A DNA stretch of 64,000 bases from Cephalopachus bancanus (Eukaryota; Chordata; Mammalia; Primates; Tarsiidae): assembly GCA_027257055.1 (NCBI GenBank), contig JAPVLO010000056.1, forward strand, positions 1,612,001-1,676,000, read 5' to 3'. Each line of letters begins with the position of its first letter. Position 1 is the stretch's first letter. A program made the position numbers and the translations under genes. The notes below the pieces were generated by a model. That model did not search any database. It was not told the DNA's origin and was given only the letters and a program-made list of their open reading frames with translations. This document shows, in pieces, positions 10,886 through 21,207 of this stretch.

Positions 10886-11294
10886 GCGGTGGGGATAAAC
10901 TAGACAAGATGTAATACACATATTGTCTGGATGGGTGGGGCTGGTGGGCAGCTAGGTGCAGCTGTTAGGTATTCAGTCTTAGGAGGAAAGAATATATGAA
11001 AAAGCACAGCGATATGAACCAGCATGGCACCTTCAAGATACTTTAAGTGTCTCAATACTTCCGCTGAGATTTCAGTACTGAGATTTCAGTAACCCATAAA
11101 GTGTGTTGACAGTTGTCCTTTTTATTCAAACATTATAACCCCTATATATCATCTAAGATCCTTTCCAAAGTGTTCACTTTATAAGTACTAACCTGTCTCT
11201 GACCTTCAACTTTAACTACATGTGTTTCTTTTGTATAAATTACAAGTGCATTTACTAGCAGGGAATCTCCAACAGTAGAAGGTTAGATTAAAAT
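10886..11294. other. Unassigned sequence
   Basis: May include more of the L2 from 10565. A 14 bp direct repeat GAGATTTCAGTA-TGAGATTTCAGTA lies near 11066-11092. Nothing else recognised. Confidence 0.45.
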
Positions 11295-11335
11295 TTATAA
11301 CGTGTGGCTTTTTTCCAACACGTTTGATGTTATTG

Positions 11336-11420
11336 AAAGAGAAAAAAACAGGAGAGAGAGGAGGAGAGAGAGAGAGAAATAGCAAAAGAATAGAAAAAAG
11401 AAAAGGGAAAACAATGGAAG
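11336..11420. repeat. GA-rich simple repeat
   Basis: GAGAGAGGAGGAGAGAGAGAG followed by impure AAAAGAAAAGGG. The long antisense frame over it (poly-Phe/Leu/Ser) is a by-product of this composition. Confidence 0.9.
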
Positions 11421-11572
11421 AAAAGGAACCATTTCTTTCAGATTAACTTTTCCTGCATCTGGTGTAAAAAAAAAATCCTCTGTCAAGCTTGAATATTCTT
11501 CATGGTTGATTTTCTGCTTTTCGTGGGCACTTCTGTCATTCAAATTTAACTCCAATTTATTTTCCTGGTCTT

Positions 11573-11867
11573 TTTTATTTTTTATTTTTTTGAGTTGGAG
11601 TCTCACTTGGTCACCCAGACTGGAGTGCAGTGGCTGCTCCCGGCCACCGCAGCCTCGCCTGCTGAGTTCCGGCGAGCCTTCCGCCTCAGCCTTCCAAGTA
11701 GCTGGAATTACATTCACTATCACGCCCGACTGATTTTTTTATTTTATTGTAGAGATGAGGTCTCGCTGCCCAGGCGGGTCTCGAACCCGCGGGCTCAGGC
11801 AATCTACTCAGCTCAGCCTCCCAAAGGTGCGGGATTACAGGCTGAGCCACCGAGCCCGGCTTTTTTC
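11573..11867 (-). mobile_element. Alu SINE, full length, with target duplication
   Basis: Antisense dimer with a CpG-rich left arm (CTCGCTGCCCAGGCGGGTCT). CCTGGTCTT flanks it at 11564-11572 and 11868-11876. Belongs to the GCAGCGAGAC subgroup. Confidence 0.93.
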
Positions 11868-11939
11868 CCTGGTCTTGATTGACTTCAAGTTTATTATTTT
11901 CTTACATAGTCCTAAGGATGTTTTGCTTTAGTTTGGTAA

Positions 11940-12290
11940 GTACGTCCAATCTCCCCAGGTATGGCTCACAAAACCATGATCTGCACTTGCCTGCCTTTCT
12001 AGCTTTATTCAATTCTCCATGCCCAGTCTGCAAATAAAAATATTTTCCCTTCCTAGAGCATACCCATGCTTACATTCAGTCCTTCTGAGATACTCTTTCC
12101 TCTGCCTTGAACATATTTATCCTTGGGAAAATCCTCACTCTTTAGTAAAAATGGTTGCCATGACTACCATCTATTTAGGACCTATTATATATGCTCTGCA
12201 ATTTTTACTCACTTTTTCCTAATTACTGGGAACATAATCATATTATCTGCATATTAGCCCCTCTCTCAGGCATAGTTTTCTAAGGAACCC
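11940..12290 (+). mobile_element. L2 LINE relic, weak
   Basis: GAGATACTCTTTCCTCTGCC near the middle resembles the L2 segment around TTCCCTCTGCCTGGAATG. Divergence is high; a MIR fragment may lie at 12165-12250. Confidence 0.4.
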
Positions 12291-12775
12291 AAAATAATGA
12301 CATTTCCAATTTGCAAGACACATCCACAATGATATTACCATTTTAACTTCAACCTCCTGAGGTTGTATATATCAGTTACATTCAACCCAACTCTTAAGTA
12401 CTAATTCATTATTAAATTATTTGAAATATGTATTCTGTCAAAAGACATTTATTGAGTAGTTACTATGTCTCAGGTTACAATTTATCACTCTACCGTCTTT
12501 GACACTTTTGTGATATCCATGATTTAATTCTTACCTTGCATATTCACAAGCTCTTAGATTTCATTGACCTTTGTGAGCATCTCATCCGGTCTTTGACCAA
12601 GCACAGAGAACCCACACAGAGTTCCTGACCAACACTTCTAATGAAAGAGGAATCACTTCCTCACAGGGATGTTCTTTAGAATACACTTTATCAAAATGAC
12701 CTGAAATTTTCTTCCTGTATCTATCACCCACTGGTTCTGGTTTCAGTCTCTGTTCCTACACAAAATGTCTGCTCT
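12291..12775. other. Unassigned, with small MIR/L2 scraps
   Basis: GACATTTATTGAGTAGTTAC at about 12443 looks like an antisense MIR or L2 terminus. The remainder is unrecognised. Confidence 0.4.
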
Positions 12776-12779
12776 CACT

Positions 12780-12960
12780 TCCATATAAGTTTTATGGAAT
12801 CGCAGCCTGCCAATAATGAATGAAACTCGAGGATCATCTTCTACAATTTCCTCATTTCGGAAAGGAGAGTAGTGAAGTGACTTGTCAATGATAAACTCAC
12901 TTCAGTGAAATGCCTGCAATTAAAACCTCTCTAAGTCTAGGTCAATGCTTTTTTCACAAT
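12780..12960 (-). mobile_element. MIR3-like relic
   Basis: GAGGATCATCTTCTACAATT, CCTCATTTCGGAAAGGAG, AGTGAAGTGACTTGTC in order: antisense MIR3-type sequence. Confidence 0.55.
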
Positions 12961-13059
12961 AGAGTATAAGTAGCCTCTCATTCACCCTGATTTATTTGCT
13001 TAACATGCTGATAGCCACTTCTATACACTTCATGTATATGTGCTTTCTTTTTCTTAAAT

Positions 13060-13195
13060 TTTTTGTTTCGTTTTTACAATAGAGACGGGTTCTTACTATA
13101 CTAGCCAAGATGGTCTCAAACTCTTGACCTCAAGTGATCCTCCCACCTTGGCCTCCCAAAGTGCTGTGATTACAAGCATGAACCACTGTGTCTGG
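13060..13195 (-). mobile_element. Alu left monomer / old AluJ-type fragment
   Basis: Antisense Alu left arm of the classical type: CAATAGAGACGGGTTC, TTGACCTCAAGTGATCCTCC, CCTCCCAAAGTGCTGTGATT. It lacks the diagnostic changes of the lineage-specific Alus and has no right arm, so it is a free left monomer or truncated AluJ. Confidence 0.85.
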
Positions 13196-13344
13196 AATGT
13201 GTGCATTTTCTTCCTGCTGTTTTCACTAAGAAGTCTTAGCTTTAAAGTAAACAAAAATGTATGGCTTTATTGTGCCTTATAAAATGCTCCATTGCTTCCT
13301 TCAAAGTTGCTGAATTACTAAATTATCTTTTAATGGGAGACCAA

Positions 13345-13399
13345 CTAATCATTAATTCAACAAGAATACATTGCTGAATGTGTGTGTGTGTGCGCGCGC

Positions 13400-13433
<34 letters not shown>

Positions 13434-13530
13434 ACATACTATGTATCAGGCATTACTAGGTGCTGGTTGTCACAAAACTGATGAAGGCCTTGTCTCTGCT
13501 CCGGAGAAGCCCACAGCAATCAATTTGGAG
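13345..13530 (-). mobile_element. L2 LINE end split by a TG array
   Basis: Antisense L2: ATTAATTCAACAAGAATACA before the microsatellite, then TACTATGTATCAGGCATTAC after it, which normally join directly. Confidence 0.65.
13378..13432. repeat. (TG)n microsatellite with CG core
   Basis: About 55 bp of alternating purine-pyrimidine: TG repeats around a GCGCGCGCGC block. This composition is prone to Z-DNA. Confidence 0.95.
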
Positions 13531-13539
13531 CAATACATA

Positions 13540-13800
13540 CCTTGAGGTTAGGAGTGTGGACTCCAGTGTCAGAAGGGCCTGGGAGAGAATTGTAGCTATT
13601 CCACTTTTTAATTATAGAACTCTGAGCATGTTTTTTAACTTCAGTAGATCTCTATTTTATTAGCAGTAAAATGTGGTTATGTAACACAGCATTAACCTTA
13701 GTGTACCATAATGTTGATTAATGGTTCGATAAATTGTGGTCATATTTATATGGTATACAGTAACTACTCAATAAGTTATAGCCATCATTATAGTTATTAC
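13540..13800 (+). mobile_element. MIR SINE
   Basis: Sense MIR from the head GTGTGGACTCCAGTGTCAGA to the tail with ACTACTCAATAAGTTATAGC. Confidence 0.7.
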
Positions 13801-13829
13801 AATTAATAAAATTCTGTTAATTTAGAGAA

Positions 13830-14235
13830 TGGTTATTATATTTCCCCTGAGAGATGAACTATTATATATAGTTGACATAAATATGAGCCTTCCAGATTTC
13901 TTTCAAGGAAGGACTTGCTGACCAGCTGTGAAGAGTGTGACGAACACACAGCCTCCAGATGCCAGCAACATCTGGGTCTGAGACAGCTGAAAGGAACTCC
14001 TTTGCCCATGGTTACACGCTTCCTTAAGGCAGCTTATATCTGGAGACAAGAAGAAGCAGAGCCACGAAAGTCCAGCCATCTGAGCCTAGGTCAGGTCAAC
14101 TCTAAATAACAATATCTATTCCTGCACTCCCTCTGCCTGACCCTGCTTCCTCACAGGTGTTGTTGGTCTCTAGTAAACATGTCCCATCCTAAACTCTATC
14201 TCTGTGTCTGCCCCCAGAGAACCCAACTGACAACA
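13830..14235. other. Unclassified interspersed-repeat-like block
   Basis: Higher GC than its surroundings and ends TCTGCCCCCAGAGAACCCAA, a phrase like the 3' end of some old LTRs. No primer site or internal region is visible, so the class is uncertain. A 64-codon frame from 13915 has no domain. Confidence 0.35.
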
Positions 14236-14239
14236 GCCT

Positions 14240-14335
14240 TACTCCTAAGTCAAACAAGTTAATCCATGTTAAATGCTTAAAAGAGTACCTGGCACCATTA
14301 AGCATTCAGGAAATGTTAGCTGTTATTATTTACAA
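14240..14335 (+). mobile_element. MIR SINE fragment
   Basis: AAATGCTTAAAAGAGTACCT then GGAAATGTTAGCTGTTATTA: sense MIR 3' part. Confidence 0.6.
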
Positions 14336-14430
14336 TGTTATTATATGCTAGGACTGCACCACATCCTTAGAACATAAGGAAAAATCAGGTATGGCTCTTG
14401 CCAAGGAGGAGCTCTAGGAAGTACTATGGT
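14336..14430 (-). mobile_element. L2 LINE fragment
   Basis: TGGCTCTTGCCAAGGAGGAG resembles the antisense L2 block CCCTGCCCTCAAGGAGCTT. Confidence 0.45.
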
Positions 14431-15360
14431 AGATGTATGTGTCAACGAGAAAGAGTTGCTGTGGTTGTGGAGAGAATTATTTTATTTGAGAATTCATAAT
14501 CAGGATACAAAATCCTCCTGCTGCTGAGACAGATATGGGAAGAGCTACTCAGAAACTACTTCGTAAGAGAGGTGACACTCATGTGACTGAATAAAGATGG
14601 AACACAAGCCTGAAATGAAATCCGGGTCAGGCCATGATATTCAACCTACCACCTGTTCTACTCTGGACAATGGAGGACACTAATAACAGCCCACATTAAG
14701 GTCCCAAGTGTACATAAAAGATTTCCGCTTCCAGTCGCTTTCAGTCAGCTTTTTTAACATCCATTGAGAGGCAATGCTCTAAAACCCCAACAATGACCTT
14801 AACCCCAAGCTCAGGTGAAACCCGACCACCAAGTTTGTGCCACAAAAAACAAAACAAAAAAGTGTTAAGTCAAGTGGATTTCTGAGTTTCACTTAGGAAA
14901 CATAAGAGTTATTTCACCTGAACTAATCACGAGGCTTATTGCATCCTGAGGACTGCAGACAGGAACTTCTCTCATTCACAAGCTTTACCGAGAGGGACAG
15001 CTAAAAAAGTGAATGTATATAGTATTGGTCCCTCTGAGCTATTTTATTCCTTATAAATTTTATTTATAACACAAATAAAAAGACAAGGTGTATGACTTGT
15101 GTGTATAACCCACTCAAAGACAGAGCAGAGTGATTTTTACATTTGATTACCATCTGCTTGACTTATGTACTTTAATAAAACAAGCAAAGTGTGTATATTT
15201 CCCAATATTCATGGGAAATCATGAGAACTGTAAATTACATTATACAGTAACTTGCTTAGATTGAAACCATTACATAAAAACAAATGACATATCCAGCTTT
15301 TTTTTTCAGTACACCTTTTTAAAGAATTGAACAGAGAAGAAAAGTATGAGGAAGGAACAA
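14431..15360. other. Unassigned sequence
   Basis: No gene or repeat recognised over about 930 bp. Confidence 0.6.
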
Positions 15361-15364
15361 AATG

Positions 15365-15470
15365 TGTTCATTTTGTCTCACAGCAACTTCAATGAAATAG
15401 AGAAATTACTATTTTCATTTTATATGTGAGAAATAATGAGGCTTACAAACAGAGAAGGATAGATGAGTGA
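15365..15470 (-). mobile_element. MIR SINE fragment
   Basis: ATTTTCATTTTATATGTGAG and AATAATGAGGCTTACAAACA: antisense MIR core. Confidence 0.55.
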
Positions 15471-15514
15471 TGGTCAACAAAAATCCCAGCCAAAACAAGA
15501 AATTAAAAAGTGCC

Positions 15515-15760
15515 TCTCTAAGGCAGCCATGTTGTGTGAGAAGAGTTCAAGCTGTGGAGCCCAAAAGACCCAAGTTCAAACTGTAGGTCGACCACCTGTT
15601 GTATGTATAACCCTGGGTACGTTTTTGAACCTCTTTGCACTTCAATCACCTCAGCTGCAAAATTGTAAAATAACATCTACCTCTTAGATCTGTTGTGAGA
15701 ATTAAATGAGGTGTAGGATGCAGTGGAAATTTAATAATTATTTGTCCTTCTTTTCTACTT
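15515..15760 (+). mobile_element. MIR SINE
   Basis: Sense MIR: CAAGCTGTGGAGCCCAAAAG, TTTTGAACCTCTTTGCACTT, GTTGTGAGAATTAAATGAGG. Confidence 0.8.
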
Positions 15761-15764
15761 ATCA

Positions 15765-16365
15765 TATCTCATGGTCCTCTCACTCTACCTGCAGATAAAG
15801 GGTTTCTCGGGTTGGAATGTCAAATCCAGACCTCCCCGCTGATTCAAGCATTAGAGAGAAGACGGAATTCATCAGAGATACCCATTCCAACTGACTCTGA
15901 GCCCTAACTCTGCCTCCCTATCCCCTCTGATACCACCCCAAAACCCTAACTTTCTTTACTACTAATCGCTTCTTTTAGAATGAGATTCTAACGCAGTCTG
16001 GGTCAAACCAGGAAACTGTTGAATCTCGGCAGTGAAGGGACCTTCTCACACACCAGTACAAAACTTCTACACATCTCTTGTCCCACAGAATTTTCATAAG
16101 CGCAATACCAAGTAGAGTATGCCAATTCAAGGGTGCCCCAATGTCTGTTTGCATATTAAAGGAACCAGGAAGACCTGTAGTAGAATGCCCTTAACTTTAT
16201 TTTTCCCATCCGTTTGCAAGGGATCTACTAATATTTTGTGGGACCAAAGCTCTACAGAACACAATTTCAGAGATGTGGTCTCAACTGTAACAACTAGGAT
16301 GAGGAGATGGCTTTTCATCTACCCAGACTGCTGCTAAAATCATAAGTATTACAACCTGGAGATTT
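15765..16365. other. Unassigned sequence
   Basis: No recognised repeat. Two opposite-strand frames of 72 and 63 codons overlap at 16119-16337 without domains. Confidence 0.6.
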
Positions 16366-16515
16366 TCAGGCACTGATATTCCAACTCCTTTGTATTACCC
16401 ACCGGTAGTATGAGGTTCAAAGATTGTAAGTGACTTTCCCAAAGTCAGCCAGTAAGCTGGTGGGCAAAGTGACATCTGAATCTAGGGGGCCTTTCTGCTA
16501 TTAGACCAAGCCACA
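16366..16515 (-). mobile_element. MIR SINE relic
   Basis: GTAAGTGACTTTCCCAAAGT and CATCTGAATCTAGGGGGCC: antisense MIR. Confidence 0.65.
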
Positions 16516-16539
16516 AGTTGAAATAAGATAATTCGCCTC

Positions 16540-16925
16540 ATGCATCCATTCATTGATTGATCCATTCATTCATTTACAAGTATTCACTGAGCATCTCCTG
16601 TGTGCAAAAAACACACTAAGTTCTAACAACATACAAGTTCTTGTCTCTCCAGAAACTCACACTGTAGCGTGAATTAAGACATATTAATATCAAATAGAGA
16701 TGCAGTATGACTCTGCTCTTGGAGAGGCATATACTACAAAGTAGGAAAATAGGGAGGCAAAAGGCTACCCATAGAAGAGAAAGATTCTGAAAGGAAAAAG
16801 AGGCATCCGCTGTGTGATGACAGTCTGAGGAGAAGGATTGGAGATGACATCCCAGACAGAGAATGAAACTTTTGCAAAGGTATGACGACTTGGGACAAAA
16901 TGGGAAGGTTGGAAAGTTGCCAACA
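16540..16925 (-). mobile_element. L2 LINE 3' region
   Basis: Antisense L2: CATTCATTCATTTACAAGTA, GAGCATCTCCTGTGTGCAAA, TCTAACAACATACAAGTTC, and downstream GAAGGATTGGAGATGACATC. Confidence 0.65.
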
Positions 16926-17009
16926 GGCCTCACTTCATGACAGCTGGGCACAGAGGGAGAGGCTTATGGTGTTCCCAAAGCTTGAAATCTGTCACTTTCA
17001 TTTCTACCT

Positions 17010-17110
17010 TTATCTGTTAATTCATTCATTCACTCATTTGTCAAATGTTGATTCATATTTACTATGGGTTTTTGACATGTGAAATACATCAACAGGTCCT
17101 TTCCAATAAA
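17010..17110 (-). mobile_element. L2 LINE terminus fragment
   Basis: TTCATTCATTCACTCATTTG then ATATTTACTATGGG: second antisense L2 end. Confidence 0.5.
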
Positions 17111-17140
17111 ACCTGCCCCCAAACCTCTACTCATTTCACA

Positions 17141-17160
17141 TACACATGCATGCACGCACG

Positions 17161-17228
<68 letters not shown>

Positions 17229-17229
17229 A
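17141..17229. repeat. (CA)n microsatellite with CG start and GA end
   Basis: CATGCACGCACGCGCGCGCGC leads into about 24 CA units and then GAGAGAGAGAG. The CG portion is unusual in a CpG-poor region. Confidence 0.95.
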
Positions 17230-17260
17230 AGTTCTTGTTTTTGCCTTAACGAGCACTGTA

Positions 17261-17280
17261 CAGGACAGTTAACTGTCCTG
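17261..17280. repeat. Perfect 20 bp palindrome
   Basis: CAGGACAGTTAACTGTCCTG reads the same on both strands. Just beyond it, at 17301-17340, AAAACTCTCCA occurs twice 20 bp apart. Confidence 0.95.
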
Positions 17281-17631
17281 AGTGTAAGAGTCTCCGCCAA
17301 TTAAAACTCTCCATGGCCTGATAAAACTCTCCACTGGCTTTTAAAATTACCTGCCCTCCTGGCTCCAGGCAGTTCTCACAGTTCGTAACTTCCCACAGCT
17401 GCCTGCTCTTTCCCGGGACCTTTCCAAGGTAATAACTGCCTTTCAAATGGCTGCTGTTTTCCTGCTCCATGAATGTGAGAGAGAGTTCAGTCCCCATCCA
17501 CTGTGCCCACTGGAGACTGAACCAGTTCCTTCTTAGAACTGCAGCAATGCTTCTTGCAGCTCAGGAACAACTTCTTAATAGATGACCTGCCTTTGAGAGT
17601 TAAAGAAATGTCATGTACCTTGAGGCAACAG
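17281..17631. other. Unassigned sequence
   Basis: Apart from the direct repeat around AAAACTCTCCA (17301-17340), no repeat or gene recognised. Confidence 0.5.
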
Positions 17632-17642
17632 ATCTTCATTTT

Positions 17643-17939
17643 TCTTTTCTTTTTTATTTTCTTGAGTTGGAGTCTCACTCTGTCGCCCAGACTGGAGTGC
17701 AGTGGCCACTCCCGGTCACCACAGCCTTGACCTGCTGGACTCCGGCGATCCTTCAGCCTCAGCCTTCTGAGTAGCCGGAATTACAGGCACACGCTACCAC
17801 GCCTGGCTGATTTTTTGATTTATTGTAGAGATGAGGTCTCGCTGCCCAGGCGGGTCTCGAACCTGCGGGCTCAGGCAATCCACTCACCTCAGCCTCCCAA
17901 AGGCGCGGGATTACAGGCTGAGCCACCGAGCCCGGCTAT
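17643..17939 (-). mobile_element. Alu SINE, full length, with target duplication
   Basis: Antisense dimer, CpG-rich, GCAGCGAGAC subgroup. ATCTTCATTTT flanks it at 17632-17642 and 17940-17950. Confidence 0.94.
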
Positions 17940-17974
17940 ATCTTCATTTTCCTGAATTTCCTTCGGAAAGACAC

Positions 17975-18180
17975 AGTAGAAAGTGCCAGCAAAGCACTGA
18001 GCTTGAAAATCAGAAAAAAATTAACCCTGAATAACTTACTTTACCTTTCTGAGGCTCTTTTTACTATGTCAGTAAAATGGAGACAGTAGTATCCACCCCA
18101 TAGGGTTATTACGAGTTAAATAAGATAGCATGGATAAAGCACCTGATATGTAATGGGTGATTGATGACAATTCTAGAGTT
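17975..18180 (+). mobile_element. MIR SINE
   Basis: TACTTTACCTTTCTGAGGCT, AGTAAAATGGAGACAGTAGT, AGGGTTATTACGAGTTAAAT: sense MIR. Confidence 0.8.
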
Positions 18181-18454
18181 TATTTTGGTTTCAACAATGC
18201 AATGTGTGCTTTTGAGAAATTGTGAGGAGTTAAATCTCCAAAGGCAACTAAGGACAACATTCTCCCAAAGAAAGTTTAATAATCGGCTTCTTGGCCTACT
18301 TCCTTGAAATAGTTACTCATTAATGTACACTCAAGCTAGTTGTTACACTTTTTTTGTGGATCAGATTACAGATGGTTTTTACCTATGGAAAATTCCATGT
18401 CTAAATCCTCATTTATTAATGAAGCCAAATTTGTGTGTATGTGTGTGTGGTTAT

Positions 18455-18605
18455 CCATTTGAAAATTCTACTTACAAATAGCCATGTGTCCCTGGGTTGG
18501 TAAATTAATTTGACTTTCAATTTTCCCAACATAAGAATTACATAGGTCATAGAAATATTATGAGGAATAAATGAGATAAATGTACATAAAACCCAGTCTT
18601 TCTCT
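18455..18605 (+). mobile_element. MIR SINE relic
   Basis: ATAGCCATGTGTCCCTGGGT and ATTATGAGGAATAAATGAG: sense MIR, preceded by a short TG tract at about 18431-18450. Confidence 0.6.
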
Positions 18606-18799
18606 GTATTATTTTCCTAGTAATTAAAAATTTTTTTAAAAACCGTCCCTACCTACCATCAGCTGGATAGTGTTCAAGAGAAGCAAAACAAAAGGAAAAA
18701 AGAAAACAAACATAAAAAGCTAGTTATAAAATAAAGAAACATTCATTATGAATTTATTAGTCCAACTACTGTAAACTGTGTAGGAATCTGAGCTGCAAA

Positions 18800-19140
18800 G
18801 CTACCCATTAAACTGTCTGCTTTTTCCTGTTTAAACAAGGCCCCTCTTGGGTCGTGGCTGCCTGAGATTTCGTGGGTCTGCATCCAGGAAGAAAGACGTT
18901 TCTACGGTAACCAATGAGGCCTTCTCTGGAGGTTCCCTGGGAGAGGCCAGGGTCTGGTGCAAGTGACAAACCCCAGTTCCCTTGATAATGTACAGAGAGG
19001 TAGGGGCCATGATGTCCAGGCGTGAGCAGAATGAGAGCATTCAGGCGTGAAATCTCTTTCAATTGGTCGTTTGTTTCCCCAATGGAGAATTCACTTTGTG
19101 CCATTCTTTTGAAAAATGGCCGATCTAGGCTCACTGGTGT
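18800..19140. other. Unassigned GC/CpG-richer block
   Basis: About 340 bp with roughly eight CpGs, more than nearby non-Alu DNA. A minus-strand 108-codon frame (18808-19134) spans it, with no recognisable domain, signal peptide or membrane segment. No repeat family recognised. It could be a conserved non-coding element, an old exon or an unlisted repeat; I cannot tell. Confidence 0.35.
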
Positions 19141-19234
19141 GTAAATAATAAATGTTCCAGAAGGAAAGATATTTTTATGATTTGGGAATGGGGGGTTGTT
19201 GGTATCCCATCATAATTTGGTTCAAGTTTTTAGG

Positions 19235-19410
19235 AGACTTGAAGTTATAAGAGACCATAGAGAAATGTCTGATAGCTTCATTTGATAAATTGGGAACTAG
19301 CTCATGAAAAGGGGAAAGAGGAGGTTGGTCAAAGTCAAAGAGTGAGGTGGTTAGTATCAAACCACATCCTAAATTCCTGATAATCAAGCCTTGATTTGTA
19401 AAATTGTGAC
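19235..19410 (-). mobile_element. MIR3-like relic
   Basis: GAGACCATAGAGAAATGTCT, TTTGATAAATTGGGAAC and GGTCAAAGTCAAAGAG follow the antisense MIR3 order. Confidence 0.5.
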
Positions 19411-19549
19411 TCACAATGGAATGTGGAAGGTGCTCAGAGGGAGAATTGGGCAAGAAGCAGTGAAAGTATTCAAGAAGAATATCTGAGGCCACCAGTTATA
19501 AAGAAGAGCTAGAGCTAGTTTTGAGACTCAGCAATGACTAAATGTTGCT

Positions 19550-19687
19550 ATGATCTATATGACATTACAATGCGCTAAACACTTTATATGCATTGTTTCA
19601 TTTAATCTTCATTTCACCTTCCCAGATAGTAGAATACTAGTTACTGTTTCTTTTTGCTTGTTCTTTGTTTGGTTTGGTTTTTTAGTT
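19550..19687 (-). mobile_element. MIR SINE, first half (split by Alu)
   Basis: AAACACTTTATATGCATTGT and CATTTAATCTTCATTTCACC: antisense MIR, resuming at 20321 after the Alu and its microsatellite. Confidence 0.75.
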
Positions 19688-19703
19688 AAGAAATTAGGCT
19701 TAG

Positions 19704-19981
19704 TGTTCGGGCATGGTGGCTCAAGCCTGTAATCCCAGCACTTGGAGAGGCCCGGGTGAGGGGATTGCCTGAGTCCATGGGTTAGAGAACCGCCTGGGCA
19801 CCTTGGCAAGACTTCATCACTACAATAAATCAAAAACTTAACCAGGCATGGTAGCGCATGCCTCTATTTCTGGCTACTTGGCTGAGGTGGAAGGATTGCC
19901 TGAGCCCCGCAGATCGATACTGGGGTGGCCGTGAGTGTGCCACTGCACTCCAGCCTGAGCAACAGAGTGAGACTCTGACTC
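19704..19981 (+). mobile_element. Alu SINE with expanded tail
   Basis: Dimeric lineage-specific Alu, ending GAGTGAGACTCTGACTC. With its tail (19982-20304) it is bounded by AAGAAATTAGGCTTAG at 19688-19703 and 20305-20320, a 16 bp target duplication. The expanded tail therefore belongs to the Alu insertion. Confidence 0.93.
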
Positions 19982-19986
19982 AAAAA

Positions 19987-20042
<56 letters not shown>

Positions 20043-20186
20043 AGAAGGAAGGAAGGAAGGAAGGAAGGAAGGAAGGAAGGAAGGAAGGAAGGAAGGAAGG
20101 AAGGAAGGAAGGAAGGAAGGAAGGAAGGAAGGAAGGAAGGAAGGAAGGAAGGAAAGAAGGAAGGAAGGAAGGAAGGAAGGAAGGAA

Positions 20187-20268
<82 letters not shown>

Positions 20269-20304
20269 AGGAAAGAAGGAAAGAAAGAAAGAAGGAAAGA
20301 AAGA
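19982..20304 (+). repeat. Alu-tail tetranucleotide microsatellite, about 320 bp
   Basis: (AAAG)n to about 20042, then (GGAA)n to about 20190 with one interruption, then (GAAA)n to about 20270 and mixed units. Pure purine on the plus strand. A Lys/Glu/Arg-rich frame over it (19858-20328) is meaningless. Confidence 0.97.
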
Positions 20305-20320
20305 AAGAAATTAGGCTTAG

Positions 20321-20420
20321 GGAGCTAAGTCATTTTTCACACAGCTGCAAAGTCAGGACCCAAACCTGGGTCAGTTTGATTCCTAAGCCCATAATCTTTA
20401 TTGACTTTTGGTATGCTGCC
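20321..20420 (-). mobile_element. MIR SINE, second half
   Basis: GGAGCTAAGTCATTTTTCAC, CACAGCTGCAAAGTCAGGAC, AAACCTGGGTCAG: continuation of the MIR from 19550-19687. Confidence 0.75.
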
Positions 20421-20982
20421 ATCTATGAAGAAGTACAAGCGTCTATCACATAGGAAAGTTGGGGACAGTGTTCTTGGCAGATAAAAGGGCAAAGGCAAAG
20501 TGGTATCATATATGCTGTCTCCACCTGGTGCATCACTCTTAGTGTCCCTACCAATCTTAGTGTACCTCAGAATTACTTCTGAATCTTAAGAACCTAGTCT
20601 TGACCAGAGAGGGACAATATGAGACTTACCCAATAATAAAAACCCACACGTTTGGTGGTCTGAACCAATTACATCCTCCATGGAGCCTGGGGTAGTAAAA
20701 TCCATAATGAACCATTCTCTCTTTCACAACTCATTTTTATAACCCCGGGATTTCTGGAGGCTCTAATCATTTGGATGCCTCTTCATTCCGGATGCTCAGA
20801 GTATAAAGAATTTCCATCTCAGTTTCTTTCCATGGGGACATGTTGATCCTTAGTGCACAAAGCCAAAGAGTTTTCAGTTCCATAAACAGTCTTTCATGGA
20901 AAATCCATGGTTGAAGTTGATGAAAAAATTGCCTGTCTATTAGGAAGCCAAAAGAGTTCATGCCAAACAAACAGAAAAATGA
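20421..20982. other. Unassigned sequence
   Basis: No gene or repeat recognised. A 67-codon minus-strand frame at 20767-20970 has no domain. Confidence 0.55.
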
Positions 20983-21207
20983 ATAAAGTCATCCAGATGT
21001 CAAGGCCAAACTGACCACATATGGGTAGGAACTATCCAGGTTATAAAATCATAGTTGAATGCTTAGGTAACACTTTATATAGCATGTCATATCCTCACTA
21101 CCGTTTCTCTTTACCACGTGCAGAGAAGAAACTGAGTCTCGGAAGTTTTACGTTACTTGCCTAAGATTATATCGAGAATAAGTGGCCAAGTCAGAATTAC
21201 TACCCAG
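20983..21207 (+). repeat. Left arm of a 225 bp inverted duplication
   Basis: This segment is the reverse complement of 21600-21827 at about 88-89% identity by hand alignment (about 24 mismatches and one indel in 218 aligned bases, nearly all transitions). The outermost 51 bases of the two arms are identical. The inner part is an antisense MIR; the outer 70 or so bases are not MIR, so this is a duplication and not two independent SINEs. Confidence 0.93.

Noticed and set aside
11295..11723. 142-codon minus-strand frame
   Set aside because: Its first third is antisense to an Alu and the rest reads a GA-rich tract; no gene.
19858..20328. 156-codon Lys/Glu/Arg-rich open frame
   Set aside because: It is the Alu end plus the purine tetranucleotide array read in frame; a four-base repeat of this type has no stops.
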